The notes below the pieces were generated by a model. That model saw nothing but the letters and a program-made list of their open reading frames with translations. It did not search any database and was not told the origin of the DNA. Both the position numbers and the translations under genes were made by a program. Of a DNA stretch of 64,000 bases, positions 51,192 through 60,511 are shown piece after piece; position 1 is the stretch's first letter, and the number at the start of each line of letters is the position of its first letter. Origin of the DNA: Mycolicibacterium goodii. Its GTDB lineage: Bacteria; Actinomycetota; Actinomycetes; Mycobacteriales; Mycobacteriaceae. The stretch spans positions 5,890,001 through 5,954,000 of the forward strand of contig NZ_CP092364.2 in assembly GCF_022370755.2 (NCBI RefSeq), given 5' to 3'.

Positions 51192-51881
51192 TCAGGGGCG
51201 GCCCGTGAAAAGTGACAGTTCATTCCCGCGGCTTGCTTCGAACGGCAGACCCAGGGAGAGGTAGCCGTTCGTGGGTTCGCGGACGTAGTCGCGATATGCC
51301 GGCGTCGAGTTCTCGGCAAGGATCAGTGCGCCGGGCCGCAGATGCGGTTCCAGCAGTGTGAGCACGGGGAGGTAGAGGCTGAACGCCCCGTCGAGATGGG
51401 CGAGGTCGATGGGGCCGTCCAAGCCGTCGCTCAGTGTCTCCAGAGCGTCACCGATGCGGATCTCCACAACGTCGCCCACCCCGGCGGCGTCCAAGTTCTG
51501 CTGCGCCTGTTCCGCTTTGGCAGGCTCGAGTTCTGTGCCTATGACCCTACCGCCGCCGTTGTCGTGGAGTGCGCAGGCGAGGTGAATAGTGGAGATCCCG
51601 AAGGATGTGCCGAATTCGACGGCATAAGCCGCCTTTGCGCTGCGGGCACAGATGTAGAGCAACCGCCCGAATTCCGGTGTGACACTGAGAAAGTTGGTCG
51701 CTGTCTGGCGGTAGTACTCTTTGTAGTCGCCTGTCTCGGCGTCGAGTATGTGGGCCACTGGGTCGATGCCAGCTTCGGCGTCCGCCAGTATGCGGGCGAT
51801 CATCGGCGCGTCGGCAAGTTCGGCTTCGCGAAACAACCGCTGTAGGACATCGGAAACTGGCGGGGTGGAAAGTGAGTCCAT
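51192..51881 (-). CDS. Class I SAM-dependent O-methyltransferase
   Basis: A 229-aa O-methyltransferase of the Methyltransf_24/family 3 type. Landmarks are AAYAVEFGTSFGISTIHLAC, GGGRVIGTELEPAKAEQAQQ, GPIDLAHLDGAFSLYLPVLT and LRPGALILAENS. Many relatives act on catechol-like or polyketide hydroxyls with Mg2+. AAGGAGGT lies 6 nt before the ATG at 51881, which rules out the longer frame. It is divergent from a TetR gene that probably controls it. Confidence 0.9.
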   Translation of the reverse strand: MDSLSTPPVSDVLQRLFREAELADAPMIARILADAEAGIDPVAHILDAETGDYKEYYRQTATNFLSVTPEFGRLLYICARSAKAAYAVEFGTSFGISTIHLACALHDNGGGRVIGTELEPAKAEQAQQNLDAAGVGDVVEIRIGDALETLSDGLDGPIDLAHLDGAFSLYLPVLTLLEPHLRPGALILAENSTPAYRDYVREPTNGYLSLGLPFEASRGNELSLFTGRP

Positions 51882-52168
51882 CGACGGACCTCCTTGAGGT
51901 GTGGAATGGCCGGGCTCTTGCCGAATCCGATGGTGCCTGCTGTTGATTCTGCAGTGCCACCGCATATTCTCGCGGGCGGGCCATGGTCGCGCTACTCGCG
52001 TTTATCGGCACGTGCCGCAGGTGCCCAGACCAGTGGTATGCCTGCGCGGAGACTGTCATCGGCGTTGTCGTTGCTCGCTTTTGTCGACGTCAGCGACCGC
52101 GATCCGCCGACGCTCGGGGGTGGCGAGCGGGTCTAGGCTGAGGTCCGCTCGAACAGCCAGGAGGTGCC

Positions 52169-52783
52169 GTGACCGCCGACCAGCAACTGCAGCCGCGCAA
52201 GCGTCCCCGTCAGCGCCGATCGGAACTCACCCGTGACCGCATCCTCGATGCAGCTGTCGCGGTTTTCGCCGAGTACGGGTACGCACGCGGAACAACCAAT
52301 CGCATCGCGGAATGCGCCGACATCTCGATCGGATCGCTGTACCAGTACTTCCCGAACAAGGACGCCATCGTTGTCGCACTCGCGGCGCGCCACCTCGACA
52401 ACGGCATCACCACAACCATCCAACGCCAACAGCAGCATGGACCCGGCTCACTGGAACACGTCATCGGTGACATTGTCGCGACCGCCATCGACAACCATCG
52501 CCACGACCCGGAGTTTCTCCGGCTTCTCATCGAACAGGCGCCGCGTTCCCGCGACCTACTGGTGAAAGTGGCCGAACGGCGAGACGAATCGATCGAGGCC
52601 ATGCGAGAACTCTTCGCAGCGCATCCCGCAGTCACTGTGGAGGACGAAGACGCTGCCGCCCGTCTGGTGGTGATCACCATCGAAGCTGTCGTTCATCACG
52701 CACTCGCCGCTCCCCGAACCCTCGGAATCGACGATCTGAACCGGCAGTTGGTGGCCATGCTGACGCGGTACCTCTCCGTGTGA
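52169..52783 (+). CDS. TetR-family transcriptional regulator
   Basis: A 204-aa regulator with a basic N terminus (RKRPRQRRSELTRDRILDAA). The HTH is YARGTTNRIAECADISIGSL followed by YQYFPNKDAIVVALA. The GTG at 52169 has AGGAGG 5 nt upstream. It is divergent from the O-methyltransferase gene across 287 bp with no other gene. I did not find a clear palindromic operator in that spacer. Confidence 0.88.
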   Translation: MTADQQLQPRKRPRQRRSELTRDRILDAAVAVFAEYGYARGTTNRIAECADISIGSLYQYFPNKDAIVVALAARHLDNGITTTIQRQQQHGPGSLEHVIGDIVATAIDNHRHDPEFLRLLIEQAPRSRDLLVKVAERRDESIEAMRELFAAHPAVTVEDEDAAARLVVITIEAVVHHALAAPRTLGIDDLNRQLVAMLTRYLSV

Positions 52784-52989
52784 CTGCGCAGCCGCCTCCG
52801 TTCGGGGGACGCGATCGTCTGCGTGGCCGCCTGATCCCCGCACGGGTAGCGCGTGGGGAAGTTCGTCCGAGGTAGGCAGTTACACGGGTCGGTTCAACCG
52901 AGGTGAGGTCATGTCCGAACGACGTCGATAGCCTTCATCGAGTCGCTGTCGTCACGGAGTACCTTTGCAGACAGGGGTTCTCTCCTGGA

Positions 52990-53910
52990 TCACTGCAATG
53001 CTGTGGTTCCGTTGACGCCGCTGGGTGTGGTGACGACGAATGGCCGCAGCGCATCGATCAATTCGGTTGCGCCCCGGCGCAGTTCTCCTACATTCGGTTC
53101 GATGTCGATGAGCCCGCCCTTGTTGTGGGCGTCGTATACCTGTGCCACCAGGGTCGCTGTGCTCGGGCTCAAGCCATGCTCGAGATTCTCCTGCCACCGG
53201 TCGCGTGGCATCGTTCGGGCGACGACCTCACGGCCGAGCAGCGCCCCGAGGGCGGCCGCCACATCGTTGGCGCTGTAGCGGCGGGGCCCTTCAGCGTGAA
53301 CGATCTGCTCGCTACTGGAAGTGGTGCTGCACAGGAGTTCTGCGGCGATGAGGCCGACGTCCGAGGTGGCGACGGTCGGGAACAGCGCGTCGACCGGATC
53401 GTGGAAGCTCGGCAGGATACCGCTGGCTCGGGCCACTGGTATGAAGGGCGTCCAACCGTGCATGTGCTCGGCCGACCGCAGGAACACCTTCGGCACCTCC
53501 ACCCTACGAAGTCGTCTCTCGAAAAGGTGGAAGGCCGATGGCATTCCGATCCATTCGTCGAGGTGGGCGCCGTAGTCGGAAATGGCCACCACGCGCTCCG
53601 GCCGTGTCGCGTCCAGTGCCTCTGCGAGGCTTTCGGTGATTTGACGCATTTCATGTACCGCATCCTGTGCCTGAGGAGGCGGCGGCAGAATCACCAGCAC
53701 GGCTACGGCATTGGTGATCGCGGCGCTGAGGGCGGCCGCGTCCCGAATATCGGCCAGGCCGATCTCGCAGCCAATCGTGCTGAGTTTGTCAGCTTTTGAT
53801 GGGTCCCGCAGAATCGCCCTGACGGGTATCCCTGCTTTACGTAACGCCAAAGATGTTGCGTATCCGATATTGCCCGCGGCTCCTATGACCGCAATCGTTG
53901 AATCAGCCAC
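52990..53910 (-). CDS. NmrA-like NAD(P)-binding protein (atypical SDR)
   Basis: A 306-aa NmrA/atypical-SDR protein. The Rossmann motif is IAVIGAAGNIGYATSLALRK. Landmarks are VRAILRDPSKADKLSTIGCE, VVAISDYGAHLDEWIGMPSA and a C-terminal substrate-binding lobe. The Tyr-x3-Lys pair of classical SDRs is absent, which is typical of this subgroup. It may be a redox sensor or a quinone/isoflavone-type reductase. It lies just downstream of an AraC gene (36-nt gap) that probably regulates it. Confidence 0.88.
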   Translation of the reverse strand: MADSTIAVIGAAGNIGYATSLALRKAGIPVRAILRDPSKADKLSTIGCEIGLADIRDAAALSAAITNAVAVLVILPPPPQAQDAVHEMRQITESLAEALDATRPERVVAISDYGAHLDEWIGMPSAFHLFERRLRRVEVPKVFLRSAEHMHGWTPFIPVARASGILPSFHDPVDALFPTVATSDVGLIAAELLCSTTSSSEQIVHAEGPRRYSANDVAAALGALLGREVVARTMPRDRWQENLEHGLSPSTATLVAQVYDAHNKGGLIDIEPNVGELRRGATELIDALRPFVVTTPSGVNGTTALQ

Positions 53911-53946
53911 GATTGCGAACGTACGGCGCTCGGAAGTGCCCGTCGC

Positions 53947-54900
53947 TCAGATTCGGTCGGATCTTTGCAGATTCGGTCGCACATTTCGTGTTTGCTGCGC
54001 GATCTCGCCCGGAGTCTGGCCGAGCATCCGCCGCATGGTGGAAGTCATGTGACTTTGGCTCGAGAAGCCGGCTGCGGTTGCGATGGCGGCCGGTGGCATT
54101 GCTGTCGTCGCCAGCAGCGCGCGAGCGCACTCCACCCGCCGGCGGATCACGTATTGGTGTACGGGCAGCCCGGTGCTGTTACGGAACATCGTTTTGAGGC
54201 CGGTGACACCAATCCCGGACACCGTCGCAAGATCGGCGAGTCGCAGTTTCTGGTTCAGGTTGCTTTCGATGTACTCGGTGAGAACTCGCAACTGCCGCGT
54301 CGACAATGTGGACTCGTTACGGCGTTTCACCGGCGACGATCCACTCCTGCCATTCGTGGTCTCGACAAGGCGAACGGCCAGAGCTCTGGCCAGCGAATCG
54401 ACATAGAGTGTGTCGGACTCCGCGGGCGATTCCAGAGCAGCTTTGACGGCCCACCCGATCGCTTCGATGCGGGGATCTCGTACTTGGAATCTGGGCTTCA
54501 AGTCGGTCGCTGTGGCGTGTCCCAGCTCGTCGGCGACTTCGAGAAGCAGTGATGGGTGAAGGCTCAGCTGCAAGGTATGGCAGTCGGCATCGTCTTTCCA
54601 GGTGCCGTCGACACCGGCCGGGAGGATGTCGATATCACCCGTTCTCTGCACACGGCGCATCCGCAGGCCGTCGCAATAACAGTCGGCGTTGACGGGGGCC
54701 CCGAAATGGATGCCGAGGCGATGAACATTGCTGCCCGGTACGTGCGACATTCCGCGAGGGATGTGCACGAAATCGGCGTCGAGACCCCGCCATGAGAGGC
54801 CCGCGCTCGTCAGAAGCACCTTTGGTTCAGCGCGTGACGAGGAAGCTGTCGCTGTTGGTCCGGGCGCGACGGTCGACATGTGCATACGATAGTCCCTCAT
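53947..54900 (-). CDS. AraC-family transcriptional regulator
   Basis: A 317-aa AraC protein. The C-terminal HTH pair reads QKLRLADLATVSGIGVTGLK with RRRVECARALLATTAMPPAA and GFSSQSHMTSTMRRMLGQTP. The N-terminal half is cupin-like (ADFVHIPRGMSHVPGSNVHR, DIDILPAGVDGTWKDDADCH). ATG 54900 is used; ATG 54885 is an alternative. The longer frame to 55167 overlaps the pip gene. It likely controls the NmrA gene. Confidence 0.87.
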   Translation of the reverse strand: MRDYRMHMSTVAPGPTATASSSRAEPKVLLTSAGLSWRGLDADFVHIPRGMSHVPGSNVHRLGIHFGAPVNADCYCDGLRMRRVQRTGDIDILPAGVDGTWKDDADCHTLQLSLHPSLLLEVADELGHATATDLKPRFQVRDPRIEAIGWAVKAALESPAESDTLYVDSLARALAVRLVETTNGRSGSSPVKRRNESTLSTRQLRVLTEYIESNLNQKLRLADLATVSGIGVTGLKTMFRNSTGLPVHQYVIRRRVECARALLATTAMPPAAIATAAGFSSQSHMTSTMRRMLGQTPGEIAQQTRNVRPNLQRSDRI

Positions 54901-55041
54901 GGTCGCCACCCGTCCTGCTCGCATGATGCCGCCGAACGTCGAGGCGCACTTGCCATGCCGCGTGCAGCGCTGTCCAGAGGGGTGCTGTAGCTGACGAGGC
55001 GCCGACGGTGTCAGGGCGGAGAAGCGATACGGTCTGGGCCT

Positions 55042-56013
55042 ATGGCCGGTGAGGCAGTATCTGATGCGGCGGTGAACGGCGAGGGGTTGCTCGACGTCGG
55101 TGACGGTAATCGCATCTACTGGGAATCCAGAGGCAACCCGGATGGTCGGCCGGTCCTGATTGTTCACGGTGGGCCGGGGTCAGGGCGTTCACGCAACGCT
55201 CACAAGTCGTTCGACCTTGAGCGGTGTCACGTGGTGTCGTTCGATCAGCGTGGGTGTGGCGACAGCGTGCCCAGTGCCGCGGACCCCACCACCGACATGC
55301 GGCACAACACCACTCACCACCTGCTGTCCGACATGGAGTTGCTTCGCGAGCACCTCGATGTGAATCGGTGGCTGCTCTACGGTGGTTCCTGGGCCTCGAC
55401 GCTAATTCTGGCGTATGCCGAACGCCACCCCGAGCGCGCCTCCGGGATCATCCTCATCGGTGTCACGATGACACGGCCGCAGGAGATCGCCTGGCTCTAC
55501 TACGGCCTTCGTCTGCTGTTGCCGGTCGAGTGGGAGCGGTTCCGCGCGGGTGTGCCCGCCGCCGACCGCGACGGCAACCTCGTCGAGGCGTACCGGCGGC
55601 TGACGGAGCATCCCGATCCGGTGGTTCGCGACAGGGCCGCCCAGAATTGGTGCGCGTGGGAGGACGCCGTCATTGCGCACGAAAGTCTCGGGGCACCAGG
55701 CCAATACAGCGCCAAGCCGGGCAGCGCGATGTTGGCGTTCGTCCGGATATGCACGCATTACTTCGCCCACCACGCCTGGCTCGATAAACGGCAACTGCTC
55801 GCCGGTGCCCATCGCCTCGCCGGAATCCCTGGAGTGTTGATCCACGGCCGCCTCGATCTGTCCGCACCGTTGCGCACCGCGTGGGAACTGGCCCAAGTCT
55901 GGCCCGACGCAGAGTTGAAGATCATCGATGACTCCGGCCATACCGGCAGCCCGACCATGGCCGAGGCGATTCACGCCGCCGTCGAGAAGCTGTGCGGCAC
56001 TTACCCGAAGTAG
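55042..56013 (+). CDS. pip: Proline iminopeptidase
   Basis: A 323-aa alpha/beta-hydrolase of family S33 that removes N-terminal proline from peptides. The oxyanion motif is IVHGGPGSGRS. FDQRGCGDSVPSA and the nucleophile elbow YGGSWASTLILAYAERHPER follow; family members usually have SWGS, so the Ala is a minor variant. The Asp (HGRLDLSAP) and His (DSGHTG) complete the triad. There is no signal peptide, so it is cytoplasmic. Confidence 0.92.
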   Translation: MAGEAVSDAAVNGEGLLDVGDGNRIYWESRGNPDGRPVLIVHGGPGSGRSRNAHKSFDLERCHVVSFDQRGCGDSVPSAADPTTDMRHNTTHHLLSDMELLREHLDVNRWLLYGGSWASTLILAYAERHPERASGIILIGVTMTRPQEIAWLYYGLRLLLPVEWERFRAGVPAADRDGNLVEAYRRLTEHPDPVVRDRAAQNWCAWEDAVIAHESLGAPGQYSAKPGSAMLAFVRICTHYFAHHAWLDKRQLLAGAHRLAGIPGVLIHGRLDLSAPLRTAWELAQVWPDAELKIIDDSGHTGSPTMAEAIHAAVEKLCGTYPK

Positions 56014-56023
56014 AAGTGCGGAT

Positions 56024-57742
56024 TCAGGACGGCACCATCCACGACAGCACAGGCGAGGATTGCAGCGCCGACAACGCGCACAGCAGGACGAGGAAACCCA
56101 GACTCCACAGGACCACCCTGCGGAAGATGTCGCCCTCTCTCCCGTTGAGGCCGACTGCCGCGGCGGCGATGGCGAGGTTCTGCGGCGAGATCATCTTGCC
56201 CAGGACACCACCGGAACTGTTCGACGCGGCCATCAGAACATCGGACAGTCCAGCCTGATACGCAGCGGTCACCTGAAGCGCGCCGAACAGCGAGTTCGCC
56301 GAGGTGTCCGAACCGGTGACCGCGACCCCGAGCCAGCCCAGGATGGGCGACAGTAACGCAAAAGCCCCACCCGCGGCAGCCATGAACGTGCCCAGTGTGA
56401 TCGTCTGACCGCTCAGATTCATCACGAACGCGAGTGCGAGCACCGTCATGACTGTGACGATCGCCCAACGCAGTTGATGCAGAGTCGTCCAGTAGGCCTT
56501 GGCCGCTCGTGACAGCGAGAGTCGGAGCGCGACCATCGTGAGCACACCCGCGAAAAGCATCTGCGTGCCGGGGGTGGTCAGCAGGTTCAGGGTGAATTTC
56601 GTCATCGTCGACGGATCGCCATTGGCGTCGACCACGTCGAGGCCTGGCCAACTTCCGGCGAACGTCGCCGTATCGAGGAGGCTTTTGACCGCGGGGATCT
56701 GGCAGATGACGAAGACGCCGATGATGATTCCGTAGGGTGCGTACGCCTTGACGACATCGGCCCGGGAGTCCTCGACACCCTGGTCTCCTGACGGCGGCCC
56801 GGCAGCGGTGCGAACTTCGCCCCGAGGTTCATCCCGAGTTGTATCGCTACCGCCACCCCCACCTGCGCCACCACCGCGCACGGTATGTGCGGCGACCGTC
56901 TCCAGCTCGTTGACCTCGGTATAGGTGTTGGCGGGGTGCCAAACCCGTACCAGCGCGACCACCGCTGCAGCCGACGCCAGCGAAGCCACCACGTCGGCCA
57001 GCGGGACCGAAAGGAAGTTCGATGTGGCGTACTGCGCGACGGCGAACACCACGCCACAGACCACTGCTGCCGGCCAGACCGCGCGAATGCCGCGCCGTCC
57101 GTCGACGATCGCCACGAGCGCCAGCGGTACGAACAGCGCGAGGATCGGTGTCTGGCGACCGACCATCGCACCGAGTGTGTCGAAATCCAACTCGGTGACC
57201 TTGCCCAGCGTGATGATCGGGGTGGCCATCGCACCGAAGGCCACCGGCGCGGTATTGGCGACCAGCGCCAGCACGGCAGCTTTCAGCGGCCGGAAGCCCA
57301 GCGCCATCAGCATCACCGACGTGACCGCCACGGGTGTGCCGAACCCGGCAAGCGCCTCGAGCAAGGCCCCGAACGAGAACGTGATGATGATGGCCTGGAT
57401 GCGCTGATCGTCGCTGATGGAGCTGAAGGAACGCCGTAGCACATCGAAATGGCCTGTCTCCACGGTCATCTGGTAAACCCAGATCGCGTTGATCACGATC
57501 CACAGGATCGGAAAGAACCCGAAGGCAGCGCCCTCGCTGGCTGCCAACAAGGACTGTCCGACCGGCATCCCGTAGACGAGAACAGCAACCGCGATGCTGA
57601 CGGCCAGTGAGATGAGCGATGCCTTCCAGGCCGTCATCTTGAAGACACCGAGCAACACGAACAGCAGAAGGAGCGGGATCGCGGCGACCGCTGCACTCCA
57701 GGCGAGCGAGTTGGCGACCGGGTCGAGAACTTGCTGGTACAC
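56024..57742 (-). CDS. lctP: L-lactate permease (LctP family)
   Basis: A 572-aa multispan transporter of the lactate permease family (LctP/LldP/GlcA), with about thirteen helices. Landmarks are SFGALLEALAGFGTPVAVTS, ANTAPVAFGAMATPIITLG, GWLGVAVTGSDTSANSLFGA and NSSGGVLGKMISPQNLAIAA. It imports L-lactate or glycolate with protons. A Gly-rich charged loop at residues 290-330 is the usual variable linker. No lactate dehydrogenase lies beside it in the window. Confidence 0.93.
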   Translation of the reverse strand: MYQQVLDPVANSLAWSAAVAAIPLLLLFVLLGVFKMTAWKASLISLAVSIAVAVLVYGMPVGQSLLAASEGAAFGFFPILWIVINAIWVYQMTVETGHFDVLRRSFSSISDDQRIQAIIITFSFGALLEALAGFGTPVAVTSVMLMALGFRPLKAAVLALVANTAPVAFGAMATPIITLGKVTELDFDTLGAMVGRQTPILALFVPLALVAIVDGRRGIRAVWPAAVVCGVVFAVAQYATSNFLSVPLADVVASLASAAAVVALVRVWHPANTYTEVNELETVAAHTVRGGGAGGGGGSDTTRDEPRGEVRTAAGPPSGDQGVEDSRADVVKAYAPYGIIIGVFVICQIPAVKSLLDTATFAGSWPGLDVVDANGDPSTMTKFTLNLLTTPGTQMLFAGVLTMVALRLSLSRAAKAYWTTLHQLRWAIVTVMTVLALAFVMNLSGQTITLGTFMAAAGGAFALLSPILGWLGVAVTGSDTSANSLFGALQVTAAYQAGLSDVLMAASNSSGGVLGKMISPQNLAIAAAAVGLNGREGDIFRRVVLWSLGFLVLLCALSALQSSPVLSWMVPS

Positions 57743-57886
57743 GGCCTACCCCCAGTAGTGGCGTGGATCACAACTAGCCCGGTCTACCCACGCGTGAGCC
57801 GCGGTAAACGCCATGCCCGTCTGCGCGCAATGTCAGGGTTGACCATTCCTCAGGGTGGCGGCATCGCGGGACGCCATACTGACAAC

Positions 57887-58396
57887 GTGCCTCCGGCGAG
57901 AAAACGGGAGACATCACCGAAACGGGGGTGGTTGTCACCGAAGCAGCAGCGCGCGTGGATCGCGTACATGCGAGTGCAGCTGCGGATGACCTATGAGATG
58001 AACCGCCAGTTGCAGGCCGACTCGGGACTGTCGCTGTCCGACTATGACGTTCTGGTCGCACTCAGCGATGAGGACGAGGAGGGCATGCGCGTGAGTGACC
58101 TGGCCGCCCAGATCGGCTGGGAACGCAGCCGGCTGTCACATCAGTTGCGCCGAATGGAAGAACGTGGTCTCACGGCGCGTCGCCCGAGTGCCGAGGACGG
58201 CCGCACCACCATCGTCGTGCTCACCGCGACCGGACGCCGCGCGATCGAGGACGCGGCTCCTGGCCATGTCGACCTGGTCCGCGGCTTGTTCTTCGATCCG
58301 TTGCCCGACAATCTGCTCGGCCCGTTCACGGCCGCGCTGGAGCACATCCACGTCAACCTCAATCACAACAGCTCGCTGCCGCCGGAACCTCGATGA
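57887..58396 (+). CDS. MarR-family transcriptional regulator
   Basis: A 169-aa MarR protein. The core reads SGLSLSDYDVLVALSDEDEE, VSDLAAQIGWERSRLSHQLR and RRMEERGLTARRPSAEDGRT. The GTG at 57887 has CATACT 6 nt upstream (leaderless pattern); ATG 57824 is the longer alternative. A TAGGTGA palindrome starts 2 nt after its stop and another is upstream of the following SDR gene, which is probably its target. Confidence 0.88.
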   Translation: MPPARKRETSPKRGWLSPKQQRAWIAYMRVQLRMTYEMNRQLQADSGLSLSDYDVLVALSDEDEEGMRVSDLAAQIGWERSRLSHQLRRMEERGLTARRPSAEDGRTTIVVLTATGRRAIEDAAPGHVDLVRGLFFDPLPDNLLGPFTAALEHIHVNLNHNSSLPPEPR

Positions 58397-58397
58397 A

Positions 58398-58417
58398 TTA
58401 GGTGATCTGTCACTGAC
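58398..58417. promoter_or_regulatory. Operator-like palindrome, copy 1
   Basis: TAGGTGA, tctg, TCACTGA (58399-58416): same arms and 4-bp spacing as the palindrome at 58522-58541, with one base off symmetry. It lies right after the marR stop. Two similar sites 124 bp apart suggest cooperative binding by one repressor. Confidence 0.45.
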
Positions 58418-58434
58418 GCCCACTGGGCGCTCAA

Positions 58435-58484
58435 CGTGGGGCCTGTGCACGTTGTCCTCGTGTTTTCCGTACACAAGGCCCACG
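58435..58484. terminator. Imperfect hairpin after marR, candidate terminator
   Basis: CGTGGGGCCTGTG and CACAAGGCCCACG can pair with two single-base irregularities around a 24-nt loop containing TTTT. The position between marR and the SDR promoter fits a terminator, but the loop is long. Confidence 0.35.
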
Positions 58485-58521
58485 CTCGGCTCAGAGCGGC
58501 GCAGTTCGACGCGTGCCGGGA

Positions 58522-58541
58522 ATAGGTGACATATCACCTAT
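58522..58541. promoter_or_regulatory. Operator-like palindrome, copy 2, upstream of the SDR gene
   Basis: ATAGGTGA, cata, TCACCTAT form a near-perfect 20-bp palindrome with 8-bp arms, 43 bp before the SDR ATG. It is most likely a MarR-type operator. It is the better of the two copies. Confidence 0.6.
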
Positions 58542-58584
58542 GTTGGACCGTGCGACCGCACGAACACAGAAACGGAGCACGCTC

Positions 58585-59325
58585 ATGGGACAACTCGACG
58601 GCAAGACGGCACTGGTCACCGGTGGCACATCGGGCATCGGACGCGCGGCGGCGAAACGGTTGGTGGAGGAAGGCGCGTATGTCTTCATCACGGGGCGTGA
58701 CCGCGTTCGCGCCGAGAAGGCAGCGGCGTCGATCGGAGCCCACGGCCTACAGAGCGACATCAGCAAGCCGGAGGAACTCGACGCGCTCACACAGGTGATC
58801 GCCGAGCGGGGCAAAGGGCTCGACGTCGTGTTCGCCAATGCCGGTGGCGGTGATTACGCCACACTCGCGGAGGTGACACCGCAGCACTATCGCGACAACT
58901 TCGATCGCAACGTGGGTGGCACGGTGTTCACCGTGCAGAAGCTGTTGCCTTTGCTCAACGAAGGCGCGTCGATCGTCCTGACCGGTTCCACCGCGCCCGC
59001 CAAAGGTGTCCCCGCGTTCGGGCTCTACGCCGCGTCCAAGGCGGCCATCCGGTCGCTGGGACGCACGTGGGCGGCCGAGCTGGTCGACCGCAAGATCCGG
59101 GTCAACACCCTCATTCCAGGTCCGGTCCGCACACCGGGACTCGAAGGGCTGGCACCCGCAGGCGAACAGCAGGATCTGCTGGACGGCTGGGCCGCTCAGG
59201 TGCCCATGAAGCGCTTGGGTCACCCGGATGAAATCGCTGCCGCGGTGCTGTTCTTGGCTTCCGATCAGAGCAGTTTCATGACCGGCGCGGAGCTGGTCGT
59301 CGACGGAGGTCAGATCCAGATCTGA
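58585..59325 (+). CDS. Short-chain dehydrogenase/reductase under MarR-type operator
   Basis: A 246-aa classical SDR. It has the cofactor motif ALVTGGTSGIGRAAAKRL, DVVFANAGGG (NAG), the catalytic Ser in SIVLTGSTAPAKG, and LYAASK (Tyr-x3-Lys). The C-terminal family pattern FLASDQSSFMTGAELVVDGG is intact. CGGAG lies 8 nt before the ATG. The palindrome upstream and the adjacent MarR gene suggest inducible expression, for example by an electrophile or aromatic compound. Substrate unknown. Confidence 0.92.
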   Translation: MGQLDGKTALVTGGTSGIGRAAAKRLVEEGAYVFITGRDRVRAEKAAASIGAHGLQSDISKPEELDALTQVIAERGKGLDVVFANAGGGDYATLAEVTPQHYRDNFDRNVGGTVFTVQKLLPLLNEGASIVLTGSTAPAKGVPAFGLYAASKAAIRSLGRTWAAELVDRKIRVNTLIPGPVRTPGLEGLAPAGEQQDLLDGWAAQVPMKRLGHPDEIAAAVLFLASDQSSFMTGAELVVDGGQIQI

Positions 59326-59332
59326 GAACGCG

Positions 59333-60244
59333 TCAGATCTTCCCGCCAGGGAACATCGTCCGCACGGCCTTGGTGATGTTCTCACGGGCCGCACCCGCAC
59401 TGGTCGGGTCGAGCGAGCTGATCGCCATCACGTACCGGCGATCAGGTCCGATGATGCCGGTGGAGACGTGTAACTGGTTGGCGCGGTTCCAGCAGCAGAA
59501 CCAACCCTGTTTGACCGCAACGGTTTCACCCGAGATGCCGTCGGGGATGCCGAAGCGTTGCGGATAGCCGTCGGTTCCCGACGGCGTGAACTGCGCGAGG
59601 TTGTCGATGATGATGTCGGCTTTGTCGCGGGGGAGTCCACCGCTGCCGCTGAGCAGCATGTCGTAATAGCGGACGAGATCGCTTGCCGTGCTCTGGGTGA
59701 CATCCCAGTGCCCGTTGTAGGGCGCGGTGGTGCCGGTCAGCCCGTAGCGGCCGACGATGCGCGAGATGATGGCGTTTCCACCGCTGCGATCCCAGAACAT
59801 CTGCGCCGCACTGTCATCCGATGAACGCAGCATGATGTCGAGTGACTTGCGGTCGGCAGGGGAGAGTTCGGTCTTGCCTTCCGCTTCCTGCAGCAACAGA
59901 TCGTCGGCGATGAACAGTTTCACCACGGAGGCGATCGGGAACGGCTTGCTGTTGCCGTTCGACACGATCTCACCGGTGTTGCGGTCCAACACGAGGACCT
60001 CGATGGTCGCCCCGGATGACGCAGCATCATCGGTGGCTTGCTGCATGCGCGAGTCGAGCCCGGCGAACGACGCGGGCGGCTGCACCGGCGGCGGTGCCTG
60101 CGGCGGGGTGACGGTTGCTTGCGGCGTGTGGTCGAGGGCGGGAGGCGCGCCCCCGGCCGGCGCCGTGCAACCGCTCACGACAAGCGCCGCGCAGGCGACG
60201 ACCGCCATTCCTGTCAGCACCGATTCAGGCTGCCGCCGACGCAT
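59333..60244 (-). CDS. Beta-lactamase-fold lipoprotein (LppW-like)
   Basis: A 303-aa lipoprotein. The signal and lipobox are ALVVSGC, followed by a Pro-rich spacer. The domain is a serine beta-lactamase/PBP-like fold: SVVKLF (SxxK), SSDDSAAQMFWD (SDN-like) and VKQGWFCCWN (KTG-like). Typical class A catalytic Glu is not evident, so it may be an inactive or specialised hydrolase. GAGGAGA lies before the ATG at 60244; the longer frame is rejected. Similar to Mtb LppW in layout; I am not certain of orthology. Confidence 0.82.
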   Translation of the reverse strand: MRRRQPESVLTGMAVVACAALVVSGCTAPAGGAPPALDHTPQATVTPPQAPPPVQPPASFAGLDSRMQQATDDAASSGATIEVLVLDRNTGEIVSNGNSKPFPIASVVKLFIADDLLLQEAEGKTELSPADRKSLDIMLRSSDDSAAQMFWDRSGGNAIISRIVGRYGLTGTTAPYNGHWDVTQSTASDLVRYYDMLLSGSGGLPRDKADIIIDNLAQFTPSGTDGYPQRFGIPDGISGETVAVKQGWFCCWNRANQLHVSTGIIGPDRRYVMAISSLDPTSAGAARENITKAVRTMFPGGKI

Positions 60245-60511
60245 AGTTCTCCTCGGATAGACCCTCAACGGGAGAGGGAGGTCAACGCTGTACCCACCGT
60301 TTTTCCAGCCTAAACGGCCGGCGTCGACAGTGCGGACCCGGAACCCTGTGACGGACACGCAGCGATGTGATGCGGATCACGTCGACCGAATCCGAAGGGC
60401 CCCAGGACAGTCGGTGCGGGCAAGGGAACGAGTGGACATCCGGTAGGCCAGTTCGTAGCCTGTCCGGGGCATGTACAAACGGGCCGGATCGGGCCCCTGC
60501 AGTGAGGGAAC

